Positions 21,080-32,734 of a stretch of DNA of 64,000 nt are shown here, one piece after another. A program made the translations under genes and the position numbers. Each line of letters starts with the position of its first letter. Positions within the stretch are counted from its first letter, which is position 1. The stretch comes from Symsagittifera roscoffensis. Taxonomy: Eukaryota; Xenacoelomorpha; Acoela; Convolutidae. Location: contig NC_087066.1 of the NCBI RefSeq assembly GCF_963678635.1, forward strand, positions 59,228,312 through 59,292,311, written 5' to 3'. The notes beneath the pieces were generated by a model. That model had not been told where the DNA came from, searched no databases, and saw nothing but the letters and a program-made list of their open reading frames with translations.

Positions 21080-22600
21080 TCCTAAACAAAAGTTGCTCTG
21101 CCTTGTTAATATGATGTTATCCATCTTTTTGTGTTGTTTGGAAGAGACGAATTTTCAAGATCGTGCAGAAAGATGCCGTGATCCACTGTGTCGAAAGTTG
21201 CAGTGAGATTTAAAGCAACTAAGAGTGTCGTGTGTTGAGGACGAGAATGGTTTATTTCGTTTCTTGTGTCACTGGCTATGCAATGTAAGACAGTGTTTTT
21301 TGACCCTTGTTTTCGGAATCCGTGCTTGCGATCTGCTAGTGGGATATTGTTGAAGTCATCCAGCAGGATTTTGTTCCGATCAATTCCGCTGCTGGGGATA
21401 ATAGGGAAATAAGACGGCAGCTTTTTGTTTCATCTTTGCCTTTTCCCGTTTCCAGTAAAGGAAGGTTTCGACCGAGTTTCCAGTTTTGCGGAATGATTGA
21501 GGAGTTTAGAGTGATAGATACTGGTTCTGTTGAAACTTTGATAGTTTTATCATCAAGATAGAGAAGATGATTGGAGGCGATGATATCGGGCCCTGAAGCT
21601 TTTGTTTTTTTTGCTCAAATCAATTTTGTTTGTGACGACCTTTGGGACAATTGCAGTGATTTCATGACGTTTTTTTTTCAGTCTGCGGAGCCTATTGCCT
21701 TTTTCTGTGTTCGGGATGAGCGGTTGATGTGTGCATTGATGATTAAATAAGTTTGCACAATTATTCGAATCGTAAACTGGTTTGGTGTTGAAGTTTATCG
21801 GTTGATTTTGTGCGCTGTCAGCTGACTAGCCCGCTAAAGAGCTTACAGTTTTTCATAATTTGTGACTAATTCATTAGTGGGTGAGATTATTAACAATTTT
21901 AATACTTTTATTGCGTTTGTGTCTTTTACAAAGGCATCAATTTCTTTGTACAACTAGTAAATATTTGGGTCACCAGGATTGTTTGGTTGAAGTTTGTCCC
22001 CAGTCTTGGAAAGCTCTAGAACTTGTTTTGGAAAGTGTGTCCTGAATGTTTTAAAGTGGCAATTTGGAATGCGCCGTTTGGCTCCCTTTCTCAAAATTTT
22101 GCTGCTGAATGTAGCTTCACCTTCAAATGTTGTTTTGTTTGATTTGCATTTGCCATTTGCATTTGGTAGATGCGCGAAAACTTTTCCAATATGCTTTCTT
22201 AAATTCAATGAAAGGTCTTTTTGGTTCAACGAAGTCGACATCACAAATCGGTGCTAACACGATTACCTGATGATGAGAGCCAAGGCAATTCTCTGTGGTC
22301 CAGCTTATTTTTATTGCCAGGTTGGCTTTTGCAAGACTCATGTAGGGTGAACTTTCGCAAGTGGAGGTTATTCTGGTTTGGACAGTCTCATTTAGGACTT
22401 CGTGGTTTGAATCATCTGTTTATTTAGAAAATATAGCTCCTCTTGATGCGGTGTAGTCTGAGTCACAGCTTGCAGGTTTATGCGACTTTCTGTGTGGGTC
22501 TTGACAGCTTATTAATATCTTAAGTTTTTGATGCTTAGCGCTGTTTTTGATGAGAAAAGCCAAGTCAAGCCTCCATCCTGATTTTTTCCAGGTTACGGTT
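21080..22600 (-). pseudogene. non-LTR retrotransposon reverse transcriptase relic
   Basis: On the minus strand, ASGPDIIASNHLL followed by SSIIPQNWKLGRNLPLL (about 21600-21450) matches the conserved GPD...P..WK...P motif at the start of LINE reverse transcriptases. LVALNLTATFDTVDHGIF (about 21225-21165) is the motif-A block (usual form DLSKAFDTVDH, here with Asp lost). Upstream pieces to about 22.6 kb (GGLTWLFSSKTALSI) look like the tail of the apurinic endonuclease domain. Frames are broken throughout. CR1/Jockey/Rex-type clades are the likely origin. It lies in the intron between E7 and E8. Confidence 0.6.
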
Positions 22601-22974
22601 TTTAGTTATATTTGAGTAACTTGCAGGTGCTTTACATGTGTTTTTAATGTGAAGTTTGGTTTGCTGAATGTCTGCAACAGATATTAGATAGTTTCCATGA
22701 ATTGAACGATTTTGTCATGTTTTGAGTTGTAAGATTTTGAAGTTTTTGCATTGGTTTTTTTCATTGCTTGGTTTCGGGGAGATCAGTTTTTTGGGTTTTC
22801 TTTGATTTTGGGAGGTTTAGTCATTGCCTGGTTTTTCGCTTTTTGTTTGCTTGGTTTGGTGTAGTAGTTTTGATGTTGACAATAAGAGCAATTCCGCAGT
22901 GTTATGTAACCCGTTTTTTCAAAAATTTGCCTGCTGCGCTAATATTGTGGGCAAAATAGAGTCTTCATAGTGTT

Positions 22975-23085
22975 CTGGGAGTGCTCGGAAATCTAATTGA
23001 TCGACCTAACAAAAAGTCAAAGAAATCTTCTAAATTTTTTGAAAATACGCCACCTCGAGAAAATCCTGGATCCACCCTTGGACCG
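22975..23085 (-). mobile_element. hAT-like MITE fragment
   Basis: Read in reverse, AAGGGTGGATCCAGGATTTTC, TCGAGGTGGCG and a Phe/Lys-coding T-run followed by TTAGGTCGATCAATT match the left half of the 45047 and 37825 elements. Confidence 0.6.
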
Positions 23086-23624
23086 AACTGGAAAAAAAAT
23101 TCAATTAAATGTATTACTTTAAATTTGATAATTGGTTGGGATTCCGACCCCTTGATCCCCAAAAGATTTCCGGTCGATCGAACCGTAACTTTTTCTAAAC
23201 CTGTCATAGGCGCTTTATTTACTAACTTCGAGACAAATTCGCGCGCCGAAAAATTGGATTTTTTTGGTCAAAACATTCTATTGGTCTGTTTTTTCAAAAA
23301 TTTGCCTGCAGCATAAAAACTTCTGTTACAGATTTTTTAAAAGTTTTTGAGAAAACTTAGAAAATCAATCTAATCAACTGTTCGAAAAAAGTCTGCACCC
23401 TCCCCCGTTTAAAGCTTAGATCGGCGCGTGGGAAATTTTGCTTTAAAAAAGTACATGGTAAAATTTTCATACGCTAGTTATATTTTTGAAACAAAATCAT
23501 GGCTAGTTATATCTTATTATTTCATATGTGCTCGCAAAAAATGTGCTCTTCTGATGCACTCCTCTTTTGTTTCAATTTTGTGTGTTCGGGATTTTTTTTT
23601 TTGGATTTTATTATATGATTTCAC

Positions 23625-23867
23625 CTTGTTAGTGTGTGACGATTTGTAGGACCACAACAACTCCTCAGGAGCTCCTGCTACAACCATGTCTGGAAAGTCA
23701 TCCGAATCGCACACTTTGGGCAGTATAACTGGGTTCAAGATCACGTAGCCGGTCGTGAACTCGTTTGTGTAAGTGTCCTGGTGTTCCATGATTAAAACAA
23801 ACCAATAGAAAGTGTCTAGCTCGAGCACAGGTTGGATATGAGGGTACGATGCCTCCAACTTGAACAC
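23625..23867 (-). CDS. FN3-gene exon E7
   Basis: Acceptor CATTTTAG|GTG and donor AACAAG|GTGAAA bound 81 codons, phase 0 at both ends, matching E6 and E8. The exon encodes VFKLEASYPHIQP ... TFYWFVLIMEHQDTY, FTTGYVILNPVILPKVCD and a final LLWSYKSSHTNK. This covers the end of one FN3-like domain (YWFVLI-type strand) and the linker plus strand A-B of the next. The reading frame joins E6 directly even though the intron between them is over 11 kb and contains a Ty3 element. Confidence 0.72.
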
Positions 23868-25090
23868 CTAAAATGCCGAGTATGAAAAAAAAAGTGAAAT
23901 ATGACCGTTCGAAAGTTGCATCATTGAGCATACAAACTGCCGATGCATTACGCGTCTGCATTTTGTATATTATAAGCAGATTCTGCATTAGCCTGGAAAT
24001 AGCTTTGTCGTGAAATCCGCAGCAAAGCTAGTATCTTTGCCTGTTTTGCTGTTGTGGCAGCCAAAAACAAACGGCTATAAAACTGTATCGCTCCAAATCA
24101 CTCCGAAAGCAGACAACTGGCCAAATTTTGTGGAATTCATACCCGCATCCAAATTTAGGCGTAAGTAATTGATTATAACGGATTATCATGATGATTTTTT
24201 GACGATTATTTTTGAATATAATTAGCAAAATTAGGTTTTTAAAGGATTTGTAATTAGAATTATAGTGATATTTTCCAGGAGATTATAATCTATTATAATC
24301 AAATATAATTGATTATAATTCATACAAAAAACTCTTTCAATCAATTATAATCGATTATATTGTCTTGTTTTTACAAAAACTATGTCACAACAAAATGTAA
24401 TTTAATTATAATTCATGAGTTTTTAACTTTTTATGAAAAAAAAAGTCTATAAAAGCGAGATGTCTTCATCTGAACACAAAGTTTTACCACGAAACAAAAG
24501 TTTCTTAAAAATCGTTTCACATTAGTTGAAAAATTCCCGCGATAGGTGAAAATAAATTTCTGTATCATTTAAGAAATTAAAGCAATGTGTTAATAATTTA
24601 GTGTTAAAAAAATTTAAATGTGCATCATGAAACAACTTCAATGGAGAAATGAAAAAAAGTTAAAAAATTGAACTCATTTGAAAAACTTAGGTACAATTTT
24701 CTCATTTCTCACGAAAACCAATGTCTACGAAAAATATAAAACATAAGCAAATCAATTGCAACATCCAAAACAAAATGGGCACCCAAGAAGGTTTATAATC
24801 TTTTATGATAGGATATAATCGATTTGTTGCTTACAGAAAATGAATTAGAAATTGGGATACAGTTTTGCAATTTAATTGATTATTATCAATTATAAATGCA
24901 TCAAAAAATAGATGGATTAGAAATTGATCAAAATTGATTGAAAATGCATTCTAACTGATTACAATATTAATAGATTATTTCAATTGATTATTAATTGATT
25001 AAAATCGATTTTTCTCAGTTTAAGTAACACTGCTACTAAAATCGAATTATAAACGATTAAGCAAAATTGAAAATCGGTGCGGGTAAACAA
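23868..25090. other. AT-rich stretch with TTATAATCGATTATAA-like palindromes
   Basis: No gene seen. Degenerate motifs such as AATCAATTATAATCGATTAT recur at about 24175, 24285, 24315, 24345, 24880 and 24960-25075. Part of the intron between E6 and E7. Confidence 0.55.
24448..24455 (+). promoter_or_regulatory. possible TATA box
   Basis: TATAAAAG in an otherwise unremarkable AT-rich stretch, followed 20-30 bp on by CTTCATCTGAACAC. In such AT-rich DNA a chance match is likely. Confidence 0.15.
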
Positions 25091-25205
25091 ACAAGATCGT
25101 TTGTATCAGGGCAAAGCTCAGAGTGTTCCGACTGCCTTTTGATGTCTATGGAGCAGTAATAAATTGAAGAAAAAATAAATTTGATTAATTGAAACAATTT
25201 GTGAT
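25091..25205 (-). mobile_element. HINE-like element split by an LTR element, part 1 (copy 5)
   Basis: 3' end of a subfamily-I element in reverse (ACAAGATCGTTTGTATCAGG, GTTCCGACTGCC, TATGGAGCAGTAATAA). It is interrupted at 25206 by the Ty3 element and resumes at 31463. Confidence 0.75.
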
Positions 25206-25326
25206 CAGTGGACTTCGCGGCACTAGTTGCTCTTTTAGGACATGGGTCAGTTTTAATTCAATACTTTATTTTATTCCTTTTTAACTTAGTTTAGTTAGAA
25301 TAGTGGTGTTTGCATACTTTTATTAT
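25206..25326 (+). repeat. 5' terminal direct repeat (LTR) of the Ty3 element
   Basis: CAGTGGACTTCGCG(G/T)CACTAG ... TTGCATACTTTTATTAT matches 31335-31462. The 3' copy has 7 extra bases (TACCAGT-type). Canonical TG...CA ends are not seen, and a tRNA-type primer site is not obvious, because the gag ATG follows at once (25325). Confidence 0.7.
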
Positions 25327-26361
25327 GGCGCAGTCATCAACTGATTCGAATCTGCGGGGAATTCCCGCCTTTTGGCCAAACCACAATATAGAACCACCCA
25401 CCCAATGGACCAACTGCATTGACCAATTCCATCTGGCTATCATCGCTAAAGAGAATTTAGGTATAGGTAATCTAAAGGAACCATTGGATCTGGAGACTAC
25501 CGTCCCTGTCCTAGAAGGCGCCCAGGAGTCGGAAATTGAACCACAGAGGAAAGTCTGGGAGGCCAGAAATAAAGAGACTTTGGGAATCTTTGAACACGCA
25601 GAAGACAAAGGAATTGCCGAAGAAGAGAAACAAAAATTCGGAGGCATGAGGAGATTCGAGACCGATAAAAAGTAAGATCAATCTTATTTTTGGCCCTAGG
25701 AGCTGAAGGAAAGAGAGTTTTTACTCAAAAACACCCGAGTGTTAAAATCCTAGGAACCTCCCTCAAAAAATTTTTCGATCTACGGGAAACAGTTTTTATC
25801 AAACCAAAAAATATTACGTCCGAACGATACAAATTGCTAAGCAGAAAGCAGAAGGACAGGGAATCCTATGAACAATTTTGGGGAGCGCTATCAGACTTAG
25901 AAAGATCATGTGAAATTGGAATCAACGCCGAACTGGAGTGGATAAGAGATGTATTTATTTTCAACATGGAAAACTGTGATTTACAACGAAGATTACTCTA
26001 GGAAACTCTTAATCTAGTGGATGCACTCAACCACGCCATCATCGACGAAAAAGGCTACTACAACCATCTTAAACTAACAAACATGACTAGATCATTCAAT
26101 ACGACAGGAAGTAGTGGCCGAGTGTACAAAAATTTTAATAATGCAAAAAAGGAACCAAGTTTGAAAATAGAAAGATTTAATAGTTGTATGAAATGTGGGA
26201 ACGCGTTTACCAAGGGTCACCTGAATTTGTGTCCGTCGAAGGAAAAAATCTGTAACATTTGTAAATATAAAGGACATTTTGGAAGACTGTGTAAATCGGA
26301 AGGAAGATCACCCGCTGTAAACATTGTAGAAGAAATAGTGAATAGTCAGAATTTTCCATAA
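25325..26361 (+). pseudogene. gag: Ty3 gag, with zinc knuckles
   Basis: The frame opens at ATG 25325 (MAQSSTDSNLRGIPAFWP) and stops at 25675. It continues in another frame from 25690, with an in-frame TAG at 25999-26001, to TAA at 26361. The middle part has the capsid-like SYEQFWGALSDLERSCEIG. The C-terminal part has a zinc-binding pair: an atypical CMKCGNAFTKGHLNLC, then a canonical CCHC knuckle CNICKYKGHFGRLC that binds RNA during packaging. The total of about 340 codons is normal for a Ty3 gag. One frameshift and two stops make it non-functional. Confidence 0.75.
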
Positions 26362-26406
26362 TTTCCAGAAGAACTACAAGCAAGAACTGAAGAAAACATT
26401 TGTGGC

Positions 26407-28276
26407 GTGATTAAGGCTCGGACAGAAGAGGGGATCAGTGATAACGACGATTATTCCGTTCTTAACATCAGAACCATCTACGACACCAATGGTATGGAAT
26501 TTAAGAAACTGGTTAACATTGGACTGGGAGATGACGCGAAAGTCAACCTGAACATTCCAGTAGATTCGGCGGGCCCAGTAAGCTTCCTTAAGCAAAACGT
26601 CCTACACGAACTGAAATTGAGAAACCCACATCTGTAAATCCACTCAGTAGACAAGAAAACTCGTGAATTATACTGCGGTTTTACTAACGATACAATCAAC
26701 ATCATCGGAAAAATTGTAGTTAGAATACAATCTAATGGATGGATTGGGGAAGAAACTCCATTTTTTATCACCTCTGGACACGAGAAGAACATTTTAGGAA
26801 ACGATAATTTACCACGAATCGGAATTGAAATAGCTCAACGACAACCACTACCCGTCAACAACGTAACCCTTCCAGATTCGTGTAAGTCAAACTATCATTC
26901 AGACACAATCCTTAATTTGTACAATAAATGCAAAGGATTGCTCAACAGAGTATGGAAAATACCCTTGGACAGAAAAATCACTAATTTCCGCTCCCCGTTC
27001 AAACTTATCCAAACCAAAGGCAGAAGAGTTCCTCATCTTTTACTAGATAGTGTAAAGGTGGAATTTACTAGAATGGAAAAGGAGGGCATATTGTAAAACT
27101 TAGCAAATGTGACGAAGACTGCTTTATTAGTCCAATAGTGATAACAAGAAAAAAGCACGGTAGTATCAAGTTGGCTTCAGATTCAAAACTCCTTAATGAT
27201 CAGGTATTCAAGAACCAATATCAAATGCCAAACATACACGAGCTCATCGACAACATACCCCTCCAACTTTCTAACAAAGATTCAGGGGAAGGCTGGTGTA
27301 GCAATTTAGACCTAAAAAAGCGTACAGTCAATTACAATTATGCACAGACACTAGCAAACAATATAATTTTAGTATCGTAGGCGGTGAAACCACCGGGGCT
27401 TATCGATTTTTAACGGAGTTTTACGGGCTAGGCGATGTGCCAAACGAATTCCAAAGGGTGATGGATTCACTACTGAAAAATATTCCTCTTACCAACTGTT
27501 ATATCGACGATATTTTAATAGCCTCAAAAGGATTGTTAAACGAACACAAAGCGAAACTAGCAAAAATCTTAAATATTTTGGGCAACAAGAATATGGTAGT
27601 AAAGTGAGAGAAAACCGCATTTTTCCTGGAAAAAATAGAGTGGCTGGGATTCAAGATATCAAACTCGGGGGTGAAACCATTGGTGCGAAAGTCAGATTCT
27701 ATAAAAAGCATTCCGAACCCGAAAAACATATCTGAATTAAGGTCATTCTTCGGCTCGATCAACCAATATATGAAGTTCGTCCGGAACCTGTCAACCCTAA
27801 GATCTCCGTTACGCCCACTCTTACTTAAAAAAATCAGTTTACCAACAGAACGACGATCACACGAAGGCTTTCGAAGAATTAAAGAAACAGAAAACTACTT
27901 GTATGGCGCCGAGTTCGAGATTGTAACGGACCACAAGGCATTGTTATCGTCTTTAAACGTTATTCAAAGTAATAAAATTATGCAGAGTAGACTGACCCGT
28001 TGGGTAAATCGACTTTTACCATTTAATTTCAAGATCAAACATATACCAGGAAAAGACATTGGATTTATGGATTTATTGTCGAGAATACCTTCAGGAAAAG
28101 CCCTCCCAACCTCGCACTATGATAACGAATTTGTAGAGGCAACAGTGAAAAAGATTGTAGATAACCTCTCTGTTAAAATTGATTGTAAAAAGAATAATTG
28201 TACAACGAACGAATTGTACAATCCAGTGGATGTAAATACTATTACAGTGGATGTAAATACTAGTGGATTACAATAA
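26407..28276 (+). pseudogene. pol: Ty3 pol, protease - reverse transcriptase - RNase H
   Basis: Protease comes first: VDSAGPVSF stands where the catalytic D-T/S-G-A is expected (here DSAG), followed by ILGNDNLPRIG. After stops and shifts near 26638 and 27096 come the reverse transcriptase (NLDLKK at about 27310, GAYRFLTEFYGLGDVPNEF, then the catalytic NCYIDDILIASK at about 27500). The connection region is SELRSFFGSINQYMKFV. RNase H is seen in IVTDHKALLSSL and SRLTRWVNRLLPF with HIPGKDIGFMDLLSR. The usual order and spacing are kept. The strand-A LDLxxAF-type motif is damaged (LDLKKRTVNYN). Confidence 0.8.
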
Positions 28277-28736
28277 ACCAATGGGCGGAAAGAAAGAATT
28301 AACTTTATAAATTCAACGGTCGATCTTCGCGAAAATTCTTAACTACATCACCGACACAATTAGAAAGTGTAATTCTAATCACTCGCGTTCAGAGTCCTGT
28401 ACAAGCGATTGCATCCCATTAAACTTTTCAAAATTTAATTTTAATTACTTCCATCTTTCAGATAAAACTTATCTATTTTTTATTTCACATTCATTATTAT
28501 CCTTTAACCGGTCCCTAAATCTCGAAAGCAAAAATCTAATTTTAGAGTTTCTCGCGTCTGTGAAATTGTTAAAAGTTTCCCTTAAGGCGGAAAATAAAGG
28601 AATCATTTTAAATGTTGTCAACGACATAATGTCAGACACTCACAAAAAATTACTCGCTTAATACAAGGGAGACATAAAGTTACCAGAAACTCCATTATCT
28701 TTCAGCAAACATTGCTCCATTAGATTAATTAGTCTT
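28277..28736 (+). other. decayed Ty3 pol linker, RNase H to integrase
   Basis: Frames are closed here. The spacing corresponds to the usual connection between RNase H and the integrase N-terminus, so this is degraded pol rather than intergenic sequence. Confidence 0.5.
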
Positions 28737-29985
28737 ATGACAGACGAGGACAAAATACTCAAGGACGCGAAGAAGGCAGTAGAAGAAGGCAGACCATTGG
28801 ACAGATTCGGAGCTTACCTGAAAAACTTTCAACGGGACATTCACGTGAACGAAGGATTGCTATTCAATGATAACAAACTGATAGTGCCAGCAGCTCTGAG
28901 ATCGCCATCCTTGTCGCTACTCCATTAAACCAACCCAGGACAGTTCGGAATGAAATCACTGGCAGAAAACATCTGGTAGCCACATTTATATAGAGAGATT
29001 TATTACCATTGGAAAATTTTTATCCTGTGTATCAAGGCGGGTAAGAATTTAAAAGTGATTTTGAGCACGAGCAATACTGAAAGGTTGCCAATTTTATCTG
29101 AACCAAATGAGGAAGTAGACTTAGACTTTGCGGGCCCATTGGACAAAAATTGGGGCAACTCAAAATATCTACTACTATGTTTTGATCGCTTCTCAAAATT
29201 TCCGTCAGCAAAGGTGGTGAATAACACTTCAGCTTCTTTGCTTTGATCTTTTATGTCCAATTACTGCCACTTTCATGTATTTCCGAAGTCTATCGGAGTC
29301 GACCATGGGTCATGTTTTTTTTTCGAACGATTTTAAAACATTCTGCGAGAAGAACAACATTAGCTTAATTTTATGTACGGTTGGGGATCACAGATCCAAT
29401 TGAGTCATAAAACGACTCATCTACACAATTAAAGCAAAACCCAAGGCAATGGTTAACGAACCCAAACCATCTTTAAACGCGGCAATCGATAAAATCATTT
29501 GGAATATTCGTTCAACGAAACAATCATCCATTGGATGCTCCCCATTTTCAATACATTTTAATAGATCGCCTAATACTTTTTGGAAATCACTGGTCTCACA
29601 CGCGATTAATTTAGATAAAAGGAAATCAATAATGTCAACGAATAGAGCTCAAAACTGGGGAGCAAACGACACAATCGAGGAAGGCTATCTAGATAACTCA
29701 GTGGCAGACAAAAGGGGTTACGAGAGCGACCCAACAGACAAGCCTGACCTAAGTTTTCATCGAGCTCCACTATCCAATCCATTCAGCCAAGGAGGTAATT
29801 GGTTTAGGAAGGCAGTTAACCGAAGGGAAGGCGACCCTTACTTTAAACTCCTTGGTGGAAAACCACTGTCGGACACAACGCTTACGGTTACACTTGACAA
29901 CGGACATGTGCTCAGAAAATCGGATCTAGCTTTTAAAAAAATCACCTTTTGGCTCCCAGTAATTTCTCAGCAGTTCCGAATTTGA
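28737..29985 (+). pseudogene. pol: Ty3 integrase
   Basis: An N-terminal part (28737-28928) is followed by a damaged HHCC zinc region (PGQFGMKSLAENIW near 28940, Cys pair partly lost). The catalytic core has VDLDFAGPLDKNWG (first Asp, about 29120) and SIGVDHGSC (second Asp, about 29295). The third acidic residue lies in the broken part near 29400. QSSIGCSPFSIHFNRSPNTF (about 29530) is the conserved C-terminal core signature. A C-terminal DNA-binding part ends near 29985 (NGHVLRKSDLAFKK). There are at least four frame breaks. The enzyme would have joined cDNA to the target. Confidence 0.75.
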
Positions 29986-30833
29986 TAAGTAATAGTTATG
30001 GTTTCGCAGGAAAACGGAAGATAAATTCCCCATTGAAGAGGTTGGACTCGAATGAAACCGGCCCCTCGACAAGCTACAAACCAATGGGAGAAAAGGCGAC
30101 AAAAAAGAGGAGAATGAAAACCCCGAGTCTTAAAGATTCAAAATTCGCGTATTCGGAATTAGATTCTTCTCTAGACTTAGATCATTGGGACAAAGTTATT
30201 GGTGGCTATTTGGGTACCGACTCGGAAATTATATATAATACTCCGACTTATAATATTGATAGTGATTTAGATCAGTCAGGACGAATCTTAGCGAGTGAAA
30301 TCAACACCCAGACGACTAGCACATCACCAGTGGGCACAATTGATAACCCTATTAGGATAGAAAACTCTCCGGAAAAGAATCCAGAGGCTCCTCCAGTAGA
30401 AACCCCGAAGGGCAACGACACACTTCCCAGAAGGAATCCAGGCCCACCTAAATTTTATGGATGCAGGCGTTTCATTTGTCAAGTGGCCTTAAGAGCAGAG
30501 ACTAGGAGAATTGTAGATTCCGGAGACGAACCACTGATAAGCTTTTCTAGCTCGAAAAGTTTACAGACGACTTTTTCCTCAGACTCCCCTTCGGATTAGT
30601 TGACGCCACTCGAGGACATACTTACCCATCCAACACTGGTGGCTGAAACAACGCAAGGTTCCTCGTCAACTCCTTCGTCTTTGACACCGAAGATCGCGGT
30701 GCTATCCTCACCACTGCTAGAAGTCAGACCCGTCAATCAGGACGATGAGGAGAGTGATATATCTTCAGTCATAGATATAAAAGTGAGAAAGGAGGCGGAC
30801 AGCTTTCTTGACACATTTAACGCCACATCTTAA
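29949..30833 (+). pseudogene. Pro/Ser-rich C-terminal tail of Ty3 pol
   Basis: Two frames (29949-30599 and 30600-30833, same register, separated by TAG at 30597-30599) encode a hydrophilic, Ser/Thr/Pro- and acid-rich protein. It has a basic patch (EKATKKRRMKTPSLKD) and a KFYGCRRFICQVAL motif. Related Ty3 elements carry a similar RRFYG-type stretch after integrase. It overlaps the integrase end in another frame. It is not an envelope protein: no signal peptide, membrane segment or Cys pattern. Function is unknown. Confidence 0.5.
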
Positions 30834-31334
30834 AACTCATAAAACTCCTAAACTCTTTTAGTGAAACTCAATAGAGTTGATTTTGTTTTTGGTTATTACT
30901 TTATTTACCAATTCTTAATTTTAGTGATTTTAAACATTTTTTAGTTTAGTTACCTATGTAGTTTAGCCTGTTCAATTTGTTTATATGTCACATAACCCCA
31001 ATTGTACATAACATTTCGTCATTTGTATAGTCGCTGTATGTTTCTGTTTCATCTTGCAGGTATCCTGTAAATATAACCAAATAGTCATCTCCAGTTATTT
31101 TGCATTATCTCTGTAAATTCCGTTGATGCTAAACGCTGATACTTTTTGTTTCAAATTTGGCCCTCGTGGAGTGAGTGGAGAATGGAGTATATGTGTGATA
31201 TTGGCTACACAGGGAAAGTGCAGATATAAAATTTTTCGTGCAGTGCGGAATGTTGTGATTTAGTATTTTAGTATGTTTTAACCTTGACCTCTAGGTGTTA
31301 ATTATGTACCAGTTAATGTTTACTCTTCGAAGTC
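30834..31334. other. Ty3 3' untranslated region
   Basis: Non-coding and AT-rich. Just before the 3' repeat lies the perfect palindrome CGAAGTCC-AGT-GGACTTCG (about 31328-31346), half of it inside the repeat. A clear polypurine tract is not seen. Confidence 0.5.
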
Positions 31335-31462
31335 CAGTGGACTTCGCGTCACTAGTTGCTCTTTTAAGAAATCGGTGAGTTTTAATTCAATACTTTAATT
31401 TATTCCTTTTTAACTGAATTTAGTTAGAATAGTTACCAGTGGTATTTGCATACTTTTATTAT
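31335..31462 (+). repeat. 3' terminal direct repeat (LTR) of the Ty3 element
   Basis: Partner of 25206-25326. Divergence of several percent plus a 7-base indel between the copies indicates an old insertion. Confidence 0.7.
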
Positions 31463-31726
31463 AAAGTACAAAGTGATAAATTTTGCTCCTAATAAATTAT
31501 AAATTATGAAGAACAAGCTTTCTTCAACCAATTTGGAGCGATTTTCAAGACTGATTGAATCTCCGCATACAATCAAATCTCCGCCAAAATGACAATCTTT
31601 AAACCCCCATAACTTTACGAAAACTTTTTTTAAATTTGAGCTCAAAATAACAACACCTTTCAAGTGATACAAAAAAACTCCAACGCCAAAAATGGCTACT
31701 TAAAAAGTCAAAATTTGTCTGAGAAA
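31463..31726 (-). mobile_element. HINE-like element split by an LTR element, part 2
   Basis: Continues the subfamily-I sequence broken at 25205 (AAAGTACAAAGTGATAAATTTTGCTCC, CAACCAATTTGGAGCG, AATGGCTACTTAAAAAGTC). The last 40 bp of the consensus (the TGTTCCGACT end) are missing. Confidence 0.75.
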
Positions 31727-32734
31727 AAAGTAGTTATTAGTTGGTTGCGCTGCATTGGGATTCGCAATTTGCATTGTAGGTAAGAATTAAGTTGTATTTT
31801 GCTATCGTAATCCGTAGTTTGTTAGCGAAATCCGCAAAACGTCGGAATCTGTTTTCTTTAGCGAAAGCCGCATATCAATGGGCAAAACCGCGTGTGTTTG
31901 CGGAATCCACTCACTATTAACGAAACCCAATTACAAATACTGAATTATCAAAAATTTGATACATTCGCTAGTTGCGGATTCCGCAATACAATGAGCATCC
32001 TAATTTTATAATATTATGATTATTTTTTTGTCGATTCCGCATTGTTTTGGTAAGTGAATTACACTTATATTTTGGAACACGCTTAACGGCTTGTCTCAGG
32101 ATTCCAGGTTCCTACACGCATTTATCAAACGGTGCGTGCATTCAGAACACAGTCTGGCCTCGTAAAAAACTTATGTAATCTTAGTTGAAAATTACACGAC
32201 TCGTGACAAACGACAACCCGTTTATCTATAGAAAAGTTTTCTAAACTATAGATGTGTTTTGACTGCACTCATATACGGCGGAGTGATCACCCTTCCCTCA
32301 ATTCTGTTTTCCAAAGGGTCATCCCTTGGCATTGTTATTCAACACCCGTTTCTACGCCAAATTTAAAAAAATGGAGGAGAGAAATACAAAACCAGATACA
32401 AAAAAATCCTTTTTTTTCGGGCAACTTCTTTTGGAAAAATTTTTGCGCACGCCACTGCTTGTTGCCAATTTTTTTTTTTGCTTCTGGTCTCTAAAACTTT
32501 CATCAGACTGACCTTTTAGCAGACTCAAAGTAATTAACGAGAAAAGGAGGTTGAAAAGTTGCAATGACAATTAGCAACCACTTTATCCGCTTTCTACCAC
32601 TGCTCATACACTGAGACACAAATATTAATTAGCGTGAATCAGTGTTGGCTTTTAATATAGTTTTTTTTACAAAATCCAGTTTTTCTTTTAACTGAATAAG
32701 TTGTGAGCCATTTTCCGAACACACTTAATATGAA
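31727..32734. other. no gene seen
   Basis: Contains several copies of a GCGGATTCCGC / CGAAATCCGCA-type motif between 31790 and 32050. Otherwise unremarkable intron sequence. Confidence 0.4.

Larger units (their letters stand above)
25206..31462 (+). mobile_element. Ty3/gypsy-type LTR retrotransposon, defective
   Basis: A 6.26-kb element bounded by direct repeats of 121 and 128 bp. It carries gag, protease, reverse transcriptase, RNase H and integrase, in that order, plus a Pro/Ser-rich tail. All genes are interrupted. It lies inside a HINE copy, whose two parts flank it exactly. The pol sequence belongs to the group whose RNase H ends in TRWVNRLLPF and a GKDIGFMDLLSR motif, common in cnidarian and tunicate genomes. 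Confidence 0.85.
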
